Below, in pieces: positions 1 through 8,674 of a stretch of 64,000 bases of DNA. The position numbers were made by a program, and so were the translations under genes. Within the stretch, counting starts at the first letter, position 1, and each line of letters opens with the position of its first letter. Below the pieces are notes generated by a model, which was not told where the DNA came from, did not search any database, and saw only the letters and a program-made list of their open reading frames with translations. This DNA comes from Geothrix sp. 21YS21S-4. GTDB lineage: Bacteria; Acidobacteriota; Holophagae; Holophagales; Holophagaceae. Location of the stretch: positions 2,294,001 to 2,358,000 of the forward strand of contig NZ_CP132719.1 of NCBI RefSeq assembly GCF_030845995.1, given 5' to 3'.

Positions 1-2
1 GC

Positions 3-134
3 CGTGCCGCCCTGGGCTGGCGCCTCCTTCCGCTCATCGTGCTGTGCGCCGCCACTTACGGCCTGGCCGCCGCGGGGCTCGGCCATCCCGAAGCGCGGGA
101 ACTGGCGGCCAAGCTCCGACGCAAGCTGGGCTGA
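3..134 (+). CDS. C-terminal end of a membrane protein (partial)
   Basis: Only the last 43 residues lie in the window; the gene begins upstream. The visible part is one hydrophobic helix (LLPLIVLCAATYGLAAAGL) followed by a short basic, probably cytoplasmic tail ending KLRRKLG. This is how multi-pass flippases such as MurJ often end, but the fragment is too short to name. The reading frame is the only one of the three that encodes a sensible membrane segment before the TGA. The following gene lies on the other strand, so this gene ends its transcription unit. Confidence 0.45.
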   Translation, partial: RAALGWRLLPLIVLCAATYGLAAAGLGHPEARELAAKLRRKLG

Positions 135-230
135 TACCCACGAGCGACCAAGAATCGAATTTCCTCGGCCATCAAGCTTCGGCGAAGCCGCAGACCCCGG
201 TCTCTAGAACGCCAAGAGAAGCCATCTCCA

Positions 231-314
231 AAGCGGAGGAGCGCGGAAAAGCCGAGAAAAGCGGAGGAAATTTTTCTCCGCGCTTCTCCGTCCCTCAGTT
301 TTCCTCAGCTTTTA
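231..314. repeat. Intergenic inverted repeat, GCGGAGGAA-unit family
   Basis: The left arm is made of short purine-rich units (GCGGAGGAG, GCGGAAAAG, GCCGAGAAAA, GCGGAGGAA). The right arm is the approximate complement (CTCCGCGCTTCTCCG, then TCCTCAGCTTTT). The central core is GCGGAG...CTCCGC around an AAATTTTT loop. The T-rich right side would allow transcript termination. The architecture matches the other convergent-spacer repeats in this window, but the unit sequence differs. Confidence 0.55.
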
Positions 315-356
315 TTCCTTGGCGGCGCGGACCTCGAACGCTCCGTGCCAACCGAA

Positions 357-452
357 GCATTTACAGGACGCAAAGAGAGCCAAGAACCGCCTCAATAGTG
401 GCTTTTCTTGGTGCCTTCGCGCCTTGGTGGTGATCCTTGTCTTTTGAATGCC
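357..452 (-). repeat. Dispersed CCAAGGC-type inverted-repeat element (copy 1)
   Basis: Read on the minus strand it begins GCATTCAAAAGACAAGGATC, continues CACCACCAAGGCGCGAAGG, and ends with a degenerate complementary arm. The left end is shared almost exactly with copies at 16489, 55738 and, on the minus strand, 59629. It sits between two converging genes. Confidence 0.7.
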
Positions 453-466
453 AACCGGACTGAGCT

Positions 467-2197
467 TCAGCCCTGGGCGGCGGAGGGCGCACGGAGTTCC
501 CGGCGCAGGGCCTTGCCCACGGCGTTCTTGGGGATCTCGGCGAGGAAATCGAAGCTGGTCGGCACCTTGTAGCCCGCGAGGAGCCGCCGGCAGTGGGCGC
601 GGATCTCGTCCACCGTGAGTTCCTTCCGCAGCACGACGAAGGCGCGCACGGCCTCGCCCGTGCCCTCGTCGGGAACGCCCACCACGGCCACGTCGGCGAC
701 GTCCGGATGCAGGGCGATGCAGGCCTCCACCTCATTGGGGAACACGTTGAACCCGCTGACGATGATCATGTCCTTCTTGCGGTCGGTGACCTCCAGGTAG
801 CCGTCGGCGTCCAGGCGGCCGACGTCCCCTGTGTGGAGCCAACCGTCCCGCAGCGTCTGGGCGCTCTCGCCGGGCTGGTTCCAGTAGCCGCGCATGACCT
901 GCGGCCCGCGCACCACGATCTCGCCGTGCTCGCCAGGTCCCACCGCGCGGCCCTCGTCGTCCACGATGCGGACGTCGGTCCCCGGCAGCGGCAGGCCGAC
1001 GCCGCCCACCTGCGCCATGGTGCGCCGCAGGCGCCCGCCCTCGCGTACGGCGGCGTTGTAGGTCACCAGCGGACTGGCCTCGCTGAGGCCGAAGCCCTCG
1101 ATCACCAGGCAACCCGTGAACGTCTCCCAGCGCTCCAGCACCGCCGGATGGGTCTGCATCCCGCCGGCGAAGGCGCCGAGCATCTTCCGGGTCATCTCGG
1201 GGCGGAACCAGGGCTCGTCGGGCAGGGCCTTCAGCAGGGTGTTCACCGCCGTCATCCAGGTGATCTCGTGCTTCCGGAACGCCGGGCGCAGGTTCTGCAG
1301 CGGCCGCGGATTGGGCACCAGGATGCTGTGGCTGCCGCTGTGGAACCCGAACAGAAGGTTGATGGTGAAGGCGATCACGTGGTACATGGGCAGCACCGTG
1401 AGCACCGTCTCCTCGCCGTGGGTGAGGTAGATCCGCGTGATCTCCGCGATCTGCTCCAGGTTCGCCAGGAGGTTGCCGTGGGTCAGCATGGCGCCCTTGC
1501 TCGTGCCCGTGGTGCCGCCCGTGTACTGGAGGAGCGCGAGGCTGTCCCGCGTGGGCGCGGGGGGCTGCCGGTGGAAGAGGTGCTCCTTGGCGACGTAGAG
1601 AGCGCCCTGGTGCAAGGCCGTCGAAAGTCGCGTGAACGGCATCCCCAGCCGCGGGATCTGGCCCGAGAGCTTGAGCTTCGCCCGGATGAGGGCGCGGGAA
1701 AGCAGCGGAAAGAAGTCCGCGATGCCCGTCACCACGACGGTCTTCACCTGCGTCCGCGGGACCACGGAGGCCACCTTGTCGCCGAAGTGATCCAGGACCA
1801 CCAGCACTTCCGCGCCGCTGTCCGCCAGTTGGAGTTCCAGCTCCCGCGGCGTGTAGAGGGGGTTGGTGTTGACGACGACGCAGCCGGCCTTCAGCGCGCC
1901 GAAGGCGCAGACGGGATAGGCCAGCGCGTTGGGCAGCAGGATCGCCACGCGCGCGCCCGCCTCCAGCCGGAGGCCGTCCCGCAGATAGGCGGCGAAGGCG
2001 TCGGACAGCCGGTCCACCTCCTTGAACGTGAGGGAGGCCTCCATGCCGTTGGGCAGGACGAGGGTCTCCGCCTTGCGGTCCCCGTAGCGCTCCGCCGCGC
2101 CGCGCACGAGCTGCCCCAGGTTGTCGAAGGGAAACGGCTGCGCCTCGCGGCCCACGCCCGCGGGATAGTTCGACCACCACGCCTGTCCTGTCGTCAC
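467..2197 (-). CDS. Long-chain-fatty-acid--CoA ligase (AMP-forming)
   Basis: This 576-residue protein is an ANL-superfamily adenylate-forming enzyme. It should activate a fatty acid with ATP to an acyl-adenylate and transfer it to CoA. Visible motifs include the P-loop-like YTGGTTGTSKGAMLTHGN near residue 225, the hinge region GWLHTGDVGRLDADGYLEV, DRKKDMII, and the C-terminal catalytic lysine motif PKNAVGKALRREL. The length is normal for FadD-type ligases. The start is a GTG (2197) preceded by an AAAGGCGG stretch. It stands alone, with a repeat-filled convergent spacer downstream and the divergent dtd gene upstream. Exact chain-length preference cannot be read from sequence. Confidence 0.88.
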   Translation of the reverse strand: MTTGQAWWSNYPAGVGREAQPFPFDNLGQLVRGAAERYGDRKAETLVLPNGMEASLTFKEVDRLSDAFAAYLRDGLRLEAGARVAILLPNALAYPVCAFGALKAGCVVVNTNPLYTPRELELQLADSGAEVLVVLDHFGDKVASVVPRTQVKTVVVTGIADFFPLLSRALIRAKLKLSGQIPRLGMPFTRLSTALHQGALYVAKEHLFHRQPPAPTRDSLALLQYTGGTTGTSKGAMLTHGNLLANLEQIAEITRIYLTHGEETVLTVLPMYHVIAFTINLLFGFHSGSHSILVPNPRPLQNLRPAFRKHEITWMTAVNTLLKALPDEPWFRPEMTRKMLGAFAGGMQTHPAVLERWETFTGCLVIEGFGLSEASPLVTYNAAVREGGRLRRTMAQVGGVGLPLPGTDVRIVDDEGRAVGPGEHGEIVVRGPQVMRGYWNQPGESAQTLRDGWLHTGDVGRLDADGYLEVTDRKKDMIIVSGFNVFPNEVEACIALHPDVADVAVVGVPDEGTGEAVRAFVVLRKELTVDEIRAHCRRLLAGYKVPTSFDFLAEIPKNAVGKALRRELRAPSAAQG

Positions 2198-2346
2198 CGA
2201 TCCGCCTTTCCGCCCGCGGACCGCCGATCGGCCCGGTCTTTTGTTAACTTTGGAACCTTCATCATTTTAGCCCTTTCCATCCCCTGAGTGGAACGCCGGC
2301 GTTTTCCCGGCCCCCGACCGTGGCACAGTCGAAAGGGAGGGCATCC

Positions 2347-2781
2347 ATGAGAGCCGTCATCCAGCGCGTGAAGCGGGCCGCCGTGCGTTCCGGCGACCGG
2401 GAGGCCGCGATCGGGCCGGGCCTGCTGGTGCTGGCGGGACTGGAAACCGGCGACACGGCGGAGGCCTGCGCCTGGGCCGCCGCCAAGATCGCGGGCCTGC
2501 GGATCTTCGACGACGCCGAAGGCAAGATGAACCTGGGCCTCGCGGACGTGGACGGCGAGATCCTCGCCATCAGCCAGTTCACCCTCGCCGGCAGCGTCGC
2601 CAAGGGCCGCCGTCCCTCCTTCGACCGCGCCATGGCTCCGGGCGAAGCCCGCGTCCTCTTCCGCACGTTCCTGGATCAGCTGAAGGCCCAGCATCCCCGC
2701 CTCAAAGCGGGCTTCTTCCAGGAGCACATGGAAGTGGAACTGGTGAACGACGGGCCGGTGACGTTCGTGCTGGAGCGGTAG
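2347..2781 (+). CDS. dtd: D-aminoacyl-tRNA deacylase
   Basis: This 144-residue enzyme removes D-amino acids (and glycine from tRNA-Ala) mischarged onto tRNA, in the cytoplasm. The two family signatures are present: ISQFTLAG (SQFTL motif, about residue 78) and the C-terminal NDGPVTFVLE (GP motif) that forms the cross-subunit active site. The start is the ATG at 2347 with GGGAGG at 2334-2340, not the in-frame ATG 27 nt upstream; the product then begins MRAVIQRV like the family. It converges on htpX with only 8 bp between stops. Confidence 0.93.
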   Translation: MRAVIQRVKRAAVRSGDREAAIGPGLLVLAGLETGDTAEACAWAAAKIAGLRIFDDAEGKMNLGLADVDGEILAISQFTLAGSVAKGRRPSFDRAMAPGEARVLFRTFLDQLKAQHPRLKAGFFQEHMEVELVNDGPVTFVLER

Positions 2782-2789
2782 ACCGGAAA

Positions 2790-3629
2790 CTACCGCGCTT
2801 CGATCGGCATCCGCCGGAGGCGCTCCACGCGGGCTTCCATGGGCGGGTGCGTGGAGAAGAGGCTCATCAGGCCGCCGCCGCGGAAGGGGTTGACGATCAG
2901 CATGTGCGCGGTGGCGGGCTCGGCGGTGTGCATGGGGAGCTGGTGGTTGTAGGCGTGCAGCCGCTCCAGGGCGGAGGCCAGCATGTCGGGACGGCCCGTG
3001 AGGCGGGCGCTGTAGTCGTCCGCCAGGTACTCCCGCGAGCGGCTCAGCGCCATCTGCAGCATGAAGGCGGCGAGGGGGCCGAGGATCATGATCGCGATGC
3101 CCGCCAGGGGATTGGAGCGGCCCTCCTCGTCCCGCGCGCCGAAGAAGCCCACCAGCCGCGACAGGAACATGATGGCCTGCGCCAGGACGGCGGCCAGGCT
3201 CCCGATCAGGATGTCGCGGTTCTTGACGTGCCCCAGCTCGTGGGCGAGGACGGCCTCCAGCTCGGGGCGGCTGAGGATCCGCATGATGCCCTCGGTGACG
3301 GCCACCACGGCGTGGTCGGGGTTCCGGCCCGTGGCGAAGGCGTTGGGCGTGTCGTCGGGGATCATGGCGACGCGGGGCATGGGCAGGCCCGCGCGCTGCG
3401 CGAGGTTGGCGACGATGGCGTAGAGTTCCGGCGCCTCGGCCTGGGTGACGATCTGCGCGCGGTAGCTGGCCAGCACGATCTTGTCGGAGAAGAAGTAGCT
3501 CACGCCGTTCAGCACGAGCCCCAGCGCCAAGGCCATCACCATCCCGGACTCGCCGCCGAAATAGCTGCCGATCCACACCAGCACCCCGGTCAGGGCCGCG
3601 ATGAGGAGAAGGGTCTTGGTCTGGTTCAT
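2790..3629 (-). CDS. htpX: Zinc metalloprotease HtpX (M48)
   Basis: This 279-residue inner-membrane protease takes part in quality control of membrane proteins. It has two N-terminal hydrophobic helices (about residues 8-50), the zinc motif AHELGHVKNRD, two further helices, and the third zinc-ligand region SREYLADDYSARL. Size and order match HtpX. The start ATG has a GGAGG just upstream, and a TATCCT hexamer lies 20 nt upstream of the ATG (3649-3654 on this strand). It lies 34 bp downstream of the phosphatase gene on the same strand and may be co-transcribed with the stress operon, but it could have its own promoter. Confidence 0.93.
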   Translation of the reverse strand: MNQTKTLLLIAALTGVLVWIGSYFGGESGMVMALALGLVLNGVSYFFSDKIVLASYRAQIVTQAEAPELYAIVANLAQRAGLPMPRVAMIPDDTPNAFATGRNPDHAVVAVTEGIMRILSRPELEAVLAHELGHVKNRDILIGSLAAVLAQAIMFLSRLVGFFGARDEEGRSNPLAGIAIMILGPLAAFMLQMALSRSREYLADDYSARLTGRPDMLASALERLHAYNHQLPMHTAEPATAHMLIVNPFRGGGLMSLFSTHPPMEARVERLRRMPIEAR

Positions 3630-3663
3630 GAAGGGTCCTCCACGTACCAGGATACAAATCCGA

Positions 3664-5238
3664 TCAAGCGCCCATCCGCTTCACCACCACCAGCGTGACG
3701 TCGTCGCGGAAGCGGCCCTCCTCCAGGTGCTGGAACGCCGCTACAAGCAGGGCTTCGAACAGATCGTCGGCTCCGGCGGAGGCGAGCCGGCGCACCACGT
3801 CGCCCAGGGGGCCATCGCTCAGTTCCTCGCCCGCGGCGTTCTCCGCCTCCACCAGCCCGTCGGTGAAGATCACGAGCGTATCCCCCAGCCCCATGGAGGC
3901 CCGGCCCTCGGCGAACTTCACGCCCGGCAGCAGGCCCACCATCGGGCCCGTCGGCGCGAGCCGCACGACCTCGCCCCCGGCGCGGACCAGCAGCGGCGGA
4001 TTGTGGCCGCCGTTCACATAGCGGAGGTCGCCGTTCTCGGGATTGAGGCTGGCGGCGAACAGGGTGGTGTAGCGGTTCCCGTCCCGCACGCTGTTCATGC
4101 GGCGGTTCAGCCGTTCCGCCAGCCGGCCCCAGTCGTCCACCCGCCGGTCGCCCATGGCGCGGAGGAAGGCGGAAAGCTGGGTCATCATCATCGACGCGGG
4201 CAGGCCCTTGCCCGAGATGTCGCCCACGGCCATGTGCAGCCGGTCGCCCTGCTGGTCGTCGCGCGCCATCCACAGGTCGTACAGGTCGCCGCCCACGGCC
4301 TGGTAGGGCAGGTTCGCCGCGGCGCACTGCCAGCCCGCGGGCTCGGGCAGGGTCTGGGGCAGCAGGCTGCGCTGGATGTTGCGGGCCAGGTCCAAATCCT
4401 TCTCCATCCGGTCGGCCTGGAGCCGGGCTTCGCGCAGCTCCAGGCTGGAGAGCTGCGAGGACGTGAGGTTCAGGAGGGTGTGGAGGAAGACCTCGTCATC
4501 CTCGGAGAGGCTTCCCACCACGGGGTCGGCCACGTAGGCGAAGCCGTGGCTGTGGTTCTGGTCCTGGAGCTCGATGGCGTGGACCAACCCCTTCGTCTCC
4601 ACCAGTTCGTGGAGCGCGTCGCCCTCCAGCGCCTCCGGGACGCGGCCCAGCCCCTTGGCGTGGAGGATGCCCCCCTGGGGATCCACCACCAGCAGCCGCA
4701 TGATCCGGAACTCGCCCATCAGGGTGTTGGCCATCAGGCGGACGAGATCCTGCCGGGTCTCCACCTGGCCCAGGTTGCGGGTGAGTTCAAACACGGTGTT
4801 CAGGCGGGAGAGCTGCAGGGCCAGGGCCTGGTTCTGGGAGCTGCGGACGGCCTCGGCCCGCCGCCAGGCCAGAAGGGGCGCGGAGATGGACAGCAGCAGG
4901 GGAACCGCCGCCGGCAGATCCGTCGCTTTCAGTACCAGGTGCCCGTAGGTCTCATCCCCGTAGCGCCACGGCAGCACCTGCCAGCCTTCGCCGGGGTGGG
5001 TGGGAAAGGGCGGCGCCGAACCACGGAGGAAGAGCCACCGCCCGCCGTCCCACAGCCCGCCCTGGCGGGCCTTGGCGATCCCCATGGCGGTGACGCCCAC
5101 GAGGTGGACCAGATCCTCTTCCGTGCCCTGCTCCGGGAAGGTCTCCAGGAAGTCGATGAGCGGGAGCAGCTCCTGCGCCCCTTCGGGGGTCTTCAGCGCC
5201 AGCTGGCGGAGGCGGTCGAAGGGAGTCGTGGTCGGCAT
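3664..5238 (-). CDS. RsbU-like PP2C serine phosphatase with GAF-like sensor
   Basis: This 524-residue protein has an N-terminal sensory half, probably GAF-like (residues about 150-270). A coiled linker follows, starting DLARNIQRSLLPQTLPEP, then a SpoIIE/PP2C phosphatase domain. Metal-binding aspartates are visible in AVGGDLYDLW, AVGDISGKGLPASM and FTDGLVEAEN. By family knowledge it would dephosphorylate the STAS antagonist encoded two genes upstream and so release the partner kinase. It is the last gene of a three-gene partner-switching operon running leftward from 6057. Confidence 0.88.
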   Translation of the reverse strand: MPTTTPFDRLRQLALKTPEGAQELLPLIDFLETFPEQGTEEDLVHLVGVTAMGIAKARQGGLWDGGRWLFLRGSAPPFPTHPGEGWQVLPWRYGDETYGHLVLKATDLPAAVPLLLSISAPLLAWRRAEAVRSSQNQALALQLSRLNTVFELTRNLGQVETRQDLVRLMANTLMGEFRIMRLLVVDPQGGILHAKGLGRVPEALEGDALHELVETKGLVHAIELQDQNHSHGFAYVADPVVGSLSEDDEVFLHTLLNLTSSQLSSLELREARLQADRMEKDLDLARNIQRSLLPQTLPEPAGWQCAAANLPYQAVGGDLYDLWMARDDQQGDRLHMAVGDISGKGLPASMMMTQLSAFLRAMGDRRVDDWGRLAERLNRRMNSVRDGNRYTTLFAASLNPENGDLRYVNGGHNPPLLVRAGGEVVRLAPTGPMVGLLPGVKFAEGRASMGLGDTLVIFTDGLVEAENAAGEELSDGPLGDVVRRLASAGADDLFEALLVAAFQHLEEGRFRDDVTLVVVKRMGA

Positions 5239-5257
5239 GGCGCGCGGAATCCGCCGT

Positions 5258-5701
5258 TCAGCCGATCTTCTTGATCAGGCAGCACTCGTTCCGGCCCGAG
5301 GCCTCGTCGGCCTCGAAGCGCACCTCGTCCATGAAGCGGCTCATGAGCAGCAGCCCCAGGCCTCCCTTGCGGGGATGCTTGATGTATTCCTTGGGATCCG
5401 GCAGCACCATCTGATCGGCGCGGATCCCCTGGCCCGAATGCAGGATGTGGATCTCCAGGGCGCTCTCGGTGAAGCGGAGGTCCAGCTCCACGGTGTGCTC
5501 GCCCTCGCCGCGGTAGGCGTGGAGGATCACGTTCGTCACCGCCTCGTCCACGGCGATGCTCACCTTCGCCGCGGCGGCGTCGTCGAGCCCGGCCACGAGG
5601 GAGGCGCGCTTGGCGAGTCCCGTCACGAGGTTGAGGTAGCGGGTCTGGCTCGGGATGACGAGCCGGAACTGCGCGGGATTCACGGGAACCAACGCGCTCA
5701 C
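5258..5701 (-). CDS. RsbW-like anti-sigma/serine kinase
   Basis: This 147-residue HATPase_c-type protein has the N-box VDEAVTNVILHAY (about residues 50-62) and the G-box region KGGLGLLLMSRFMDEV. Members bind and inhibit a target, often a sigma factor, and phosphorylate a STAS antagonist. Its GTG start overlaps the TGA of the antagonist gene (GTGA, 5698-5701), so the two are translationally coupled, as expected for proteins that bind one another. The regulated sigma factor or other target is not in the window. Confidence 0.87.
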   Translation of the reverse strand: MSALVPVNPAQFRLVIPSQTRYLNLVTGLAKRASLVAGLDDAAAAKVSIAVDEAVTNVILHAYRGEGEHTVELDLRFTESALEIHILHSGQGIRADQMVLPDPKEYIKHPRKGGLGLLLMSRFMDEVRFEADEASGRNECCLIKKIG

Positions 5702-6057
5702 GCTTTTCGGTCCGGAGCGACCGCCGCCAGGGCCTGGTCCTCGTCGCCGAATACGCGATAGAGCTGGGTGAAGCCCAGGGTGTCGAAGATGGCGAACACG
5801 TTCTCCTGCAGGTTCGACAGGAGGATGTCCCCTTCGTGTTCCCGCACGGTCTCGATCAGGCCCATGATGGCGCCCAGCCCCGCGGAACTGATGTAGTGGA
5901 GATCCTTGCAGTTCAGCAGGATGGTGTAGCGCCCCTCCTGGACGAGACCTTCCAGGGCATCCTCGAATTCCCGCACGGTATGGGCGTTGATGAATCCGGT
6001 GGGAAGAAGCACGGATACGTCCCGGGTCTGCCGCACCACTATGGAAAGATCCGCCAT
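5698..6057 (-). CDS. STAS-domain anti-sigma factor antagonist (RsbV-like)
   Basis: This 119-residue single STAS domain is the switch protein of the operon. The phosphorylatable serine lies in HYISSAGLGAIMG (about residues 54-66), with the NVFAIFDTLGF segment following as in SpoIIAA/RsbV. The ATG at 6057 gives a family-sized product beginning MADLSIVV; the open frame continues upstream but codes nothing similar. It is first in the operon, followed by the kinase and the phosphatase. Confidence 0.88.
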   Translation of the reverse strand: MADLSIVVRQTRDVSVLLPTGFINAHTVREFEDALEGLVQEGRYTILLNCKDLHYISSAGLGAIMGLIETVREHEGDILLSNLQENVFAIFDTLGFTQLYRVFGDEDQALAAVAPDRKA

Positions 6058-6169
6058 CCGCCGTCTCCGAGGAACCTGGGCCATCCTATCGGTTCCCCCG
6101 GCCGATTGCCAGCGGACGGCGTTCCGCGGGAAGTGGGCTACCCTGGTTGGGAACCTTCCCGAGCTTCCG

Positions 6170-7183
6170 ATGAGCGACCTCCGCCCCGTGGATCCGCCTG
6201 CCAGCGACCCCCTCCACCGGGAAGTGGAAGCGTGGCTGCGCCAGCGGCGCGAGGCCCTGGCCGACGAGTTCCAGGCCGCCTGCGCCCGCCTGGTTCCCGA
6301 CGCCGACCTGGCGGAGCGCCTGCGCCGGGCCGTCCCTTCCCCGCCTCCTTCCGCCGGCTCCGCCTTCGCCGATGCCCTGGATCTGGTGGAGGGGGCCGCC
6401 ACCCAGAGCGACCTCCTCAAGCGCCTTCTGGACGCCCTGGCGCCCCTGGCCGGACGCAGCGCCCTGTTCATCCTGCGGCAGGGACTGGCCTCCCTCTACG
6501 CCCACCGGGGGTTCGATCCCGGAGCGCCCCCCCCGACCGGAGCCGTGGTGCCGCCGCCGGAGCTGGAGGCGGTCATCCAGGGTTCCGCCCGCGCGATCCG
6601 GTCGAAGGGCCCCGCCTACGCCGCGCTCCTCGCCGCGCTCAGCGCTCCGGAGGCCGCGGACCTCGCCATCCTCCCCCTGCGCCACAAGCGCAAGACGGTG
6701 GCGCTCCTGCTGATGGACAGCGGCGCTCAGCCGGCGCTGGACCATCCCGAATTCCTGCGGGCCCTGGTCCTGGCCGCCTCCGCCACCCTCGCCAGCCTGG
6801 CCGCGGCGGCGAAGGAGGAGACGTCGCCCCACCTCCGCCCCGGCGGCTTCCCGACCCCCAGCGCCCCCACCCAGGCCCTTCCCGAGTCCCTGGACGGCCT
6901 CGCCGAGCCGGAACTGGACGGCCGCACCCGGGCCTCCGCCGAGCGCCTGGCGCGGGTCCTGGTGAGCGACGTGGAACTGTACTTTCCCGCCAAGGTGGCC
7001 CAGGGCCGGACCCACGGCGACCTCTACCGTTTGCTGCGGGACGAACTGGAGCGGAGCCGGGCGACCTTCGTGGATCGGTTCGGGGAACCCCTTGAGGCGC
7101 GCCACCGGATTTTCACCACCACTGTCATTCAGCACCTGTGCGAAGGCGACGCTTCCAAATTGGGCACCCCTTCCTGGGCCTGA
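6170..7183 (+). CDS. GAF-like domain protein of unknown function
   Basis: This is a 337-residue soluble protein. The middle (about residues 65-215) resembles a GAF fold: a helix, then SALFILRQGLASLYAHRGF, and a hydrophobic strand LAILPLRHKRKTVALLLM. The last 75 residues hold a helical module (RLARVLVSDVELYFPAKVA, then DLYRLLRDELERSRATFVDR). This module recurs at the C-terminus of GAF proteins in deltaproteobacteria and acidobacteria. The start ATG gives MSDLRPVD; no strong ribosome site precedes it. It is transcribed divergently from the partner-switch operon, so a regulatory link is possible but unproven. Confidence 0.6.
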   Translation: MSDLRPVDPPASDPLHREVEAWLRQRREALADEFQAACARLVPDADLAERLRRAVPSPPPSAGSAFADALDLVEGAATQSDLLKRLLDALAPLAGRSALFILRQGLASLYAHRGFDPGAPPPTGAVVPPPELEAVIQGSARAIRSKGPAYAALLAALSAPEAADLAILPLRHKRKTVALLLMDSGAQPALDHPEFLRALVLAASATLASLAAAAKEETSPHLRPGGFPTPSAPTQALPESLDGLAEPELDGRTRASAERLARVLVSDVELYFPAKVAQGRTHGDLYRLLRDELERSRATFVDRFGEPLEARHRIFTTTVIQHLCEGDASKLGTPSWA

Positions 7184-7201
7184 GCACCCCTCCGGGGGGA
7201 G

Positions 7202-7230
7202 GTGACAACGGCGGCGGACTCTGGTAGAAC
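7202..7230 (+). promoter_or_regulatory. Putative sigma-70 promoter of the FYDLN gene
   Basis: GTGACA (7202-7207) and TAGAAC (7225-7230) are separated by exactly 17 bp. The ATG lies 34 nt further on, preceded by CGAGGAA. This is one of the few places where both hexamers can be seen. Confidence 0.5.
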
Positions 7231-7264
7231 CTTGTTCCTTTGGGTCTAGGCGAGGAATAGGTCA

Positions 7265-7558
7265 ATGGCGGATCTCGGCAAGAAATTCACATGTTTCCAG
7301 TGTGCGGCGAAGTTCTACGACTTCGGAAAGCCGGAGGCGATCTGTCCGAAGTGCGGCGCCAACCAGAAGGCTGCGCCCGCCAAGCCCAAGGCCGTGAAGA
7401 AGGAAAAGAGCGTCCACGTCATCGAGGACGACTTCGCCGGCGAGCCGGAAGCGGAGAACCTGGAGGAGACCTTCAGCGAGAGCGGCGTGCCCATCGAGCG
7501 CGGCCGCGGCGAGGGCTTCGATCCCGGCGACCTGCGGATGGACGACTACGACGAGTAG
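7265..7558 (+). CDS. FYDLN-type acidic zinc-ribbon protein
   Basis: This 97-residue protein has a zinc ribbon at its N-terminus: FTCFQCAAKFYDFGKPEAIC followed by PKCG, giving two CxxC knuckles and the KFYDF signature of the FYDLN_acid family. A lysine-rich linker (residues about 38-57) leads to a very acidic C-terminus ending MDDYDE. The family has no established function. The ribbon and acidic tail suggest a nucleic-acid- or protein-binding accessory role, which is inference. RBS CGAGGAA precedes the ATG. Confidence 0.75.
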   Translation: MADLGKKFTCFQCAAKFYDFGKPEAICPKCGANQKAAPAKPKAVKKEKSVHVIEDDFAGEPEAENLEETFSESGVPIERGRGEGFDPGDLRMDDYDE

Positions 7559-7592
7559 GGCGAAGCGGACGAACGCGGAACAGCCGGGCATC

Positions 7593-8543
7593 ATGTCGGC
7601 CATGAGCCTTCCCGCCCCTTCCCCGCCGCTGGTCGACCGCCACACGCACCTCGAAGGGGCGCTGGATCCGGCCTGGGTCCGCCGCGAAGCCGCCGCCCGC
7701 GGGCTGGAGATCCCGGCCAGCCTCGAGACCCTCTGGGCCGGCGTGCCGGCACCGTTCGAGGGCTTCATCGAGGCTTTCCTGTTCGGCGCGGCCCTCCTGG
7801 ACCGGCGCGAGGCCGTTCGCGAGGCCGTCCTCGGCGTGGCGCGGCGCACGCGGGACGCCGGCGGCGCCGGCTTCGACCTGTGGGTTTCCCCCCACTTCCT
7901 GGTGATCCACCAGGGCCAGATCCGGCTGGGCGACCTGTGGCGCGGGCTGGAGGAAGGCTTTGCCGCCGCGGCGGCCCTGGGCGTCCGCGGGTGCGCAGTG
8001 GTGGACGCCGTCAACCACCTCGGCGCGGAGCACGGCCACGCTGTCCTGGACTTGGTCCTGCCGGAATGCCCTCCCTTCGTCCAGGGCTTCTCCACCGGCG
8101 GACTGGAGCGCCGTCCCTTCCGGGAGTGGGCCCCCGTCTTCGACCGCGCCAGGACCGCCGGCCTGCGCCTTGCCGCCCATGCCGGAGAGAACGGCCGCGG
8201 CTCCAACGTCCGCGAAGCCGTGCTGGAAGCGGGGGTGGAGCGCATCGTCCACGGCCTCCGGGCGGATGACGCCACCTTCGAGCTGCTGGCGGAGCGCGGG
8301 ATTCCCGTGGACGTCTGCCCCAGCTCGAACCGGGCCCTGGCCGCCGACGTCGCGCCCCATCCCCTCCCCCGGATGCTGAAGGCCGGCGTCCGCTGCGCCC
8401 TCGGCACCGACGATCCCGGCGTCATCCCCTGCGATCTGACGACCGAAACCGCCGCCGCCCGGGTCATGGGCTTGGACGAAGGCGGCCTGGCCCTCCTCCG
8501 CCGCCACGGCGCCGAGGACGCCTGGTGCCTGGCGGAAACCTGA
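7593..8543 (+). CDS. Adenosine deaminase family protein
   Basis: This 316-residue protein belongs to the metal-dependent amidohydrolases that deaminate adenosine or adenine. Key motifs are DRHTHLEGAL (zinc histidines), AAHAGENG (catalytic Glu), RIVHGLRAD (zinc His), DVCPSSN and LGTDDPGVI (catalytic Asp pair). It is slightly shorter than typical adenosine deaminase (330-340). Substrate (adenosine, adenine or a modified nucleoside) cannot be fixed from motifs alone. Two ATGs nine bases apart could start it; neither has a strong ribosome site. It follows the FYDLN gene by 34 bp. Confidence 0.8.
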   Translation: MSAMSLPAPSPPLVDRHTHLEGALDPAWVRREAAARGLEIPASLETLWAGVPAPFEGFIEAFLFGAALLDRREAVREAVLGVARRTRDAGGAGFDLWVSPHFLVIHQGQIRLGDLWRGLEEGFAAAAALGVRGCAVVDAVNHLGAEHGHAVLDLVLPECPPFVQGFSTGGLERRPFREWAPVFDRARTAGLRLAAHAGENGRGSNVREAVLEAGVERIVHGLRADDATFELLAERGIPVDVCPSSNRALAADVAPHPLPRMLKAGVRCALGTDDPGVIPCDLTTETAAARVMGLDEGGLALLRRHGAEDAWCLAET

Positions 8544-8674
8544 AAGCTGGGGAGACGGCCCCGTGAGGAGCTTCCGGGCGGAGCCGATAGAGCCCTTCGG
8601 CCTCCGGCGCCCTATCCCGCCAACCCGGGGGTCGAAGCGAACGGAGCTTCCAGGTAGACTAGGGGATTCGGTGC

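Larger units (their letters stand above)
135..466. other. 332-bp gene-free convergent spacer filled with repeats
   Basis: No credible coding sequence is present. The spacer separates a rightward gene end from a leftward gene end. It holds two unrelated imperfect inverted repeats, described separately at 231-314 and 357-452. The remaining sequence (135-230, 315-356) shows nothing I recognise. Confidence 0.7.

Noticed and set aside
593-2287. Long open frame antisense to the acyl-CoA ligase
   Set aside because: The composition is that of a mirror-strand frame in GC-rich DNA (His/Arg/Gly/Ala-rich, no motifs), and the opposite strand encodes a complete, motif-bearing enzyme.
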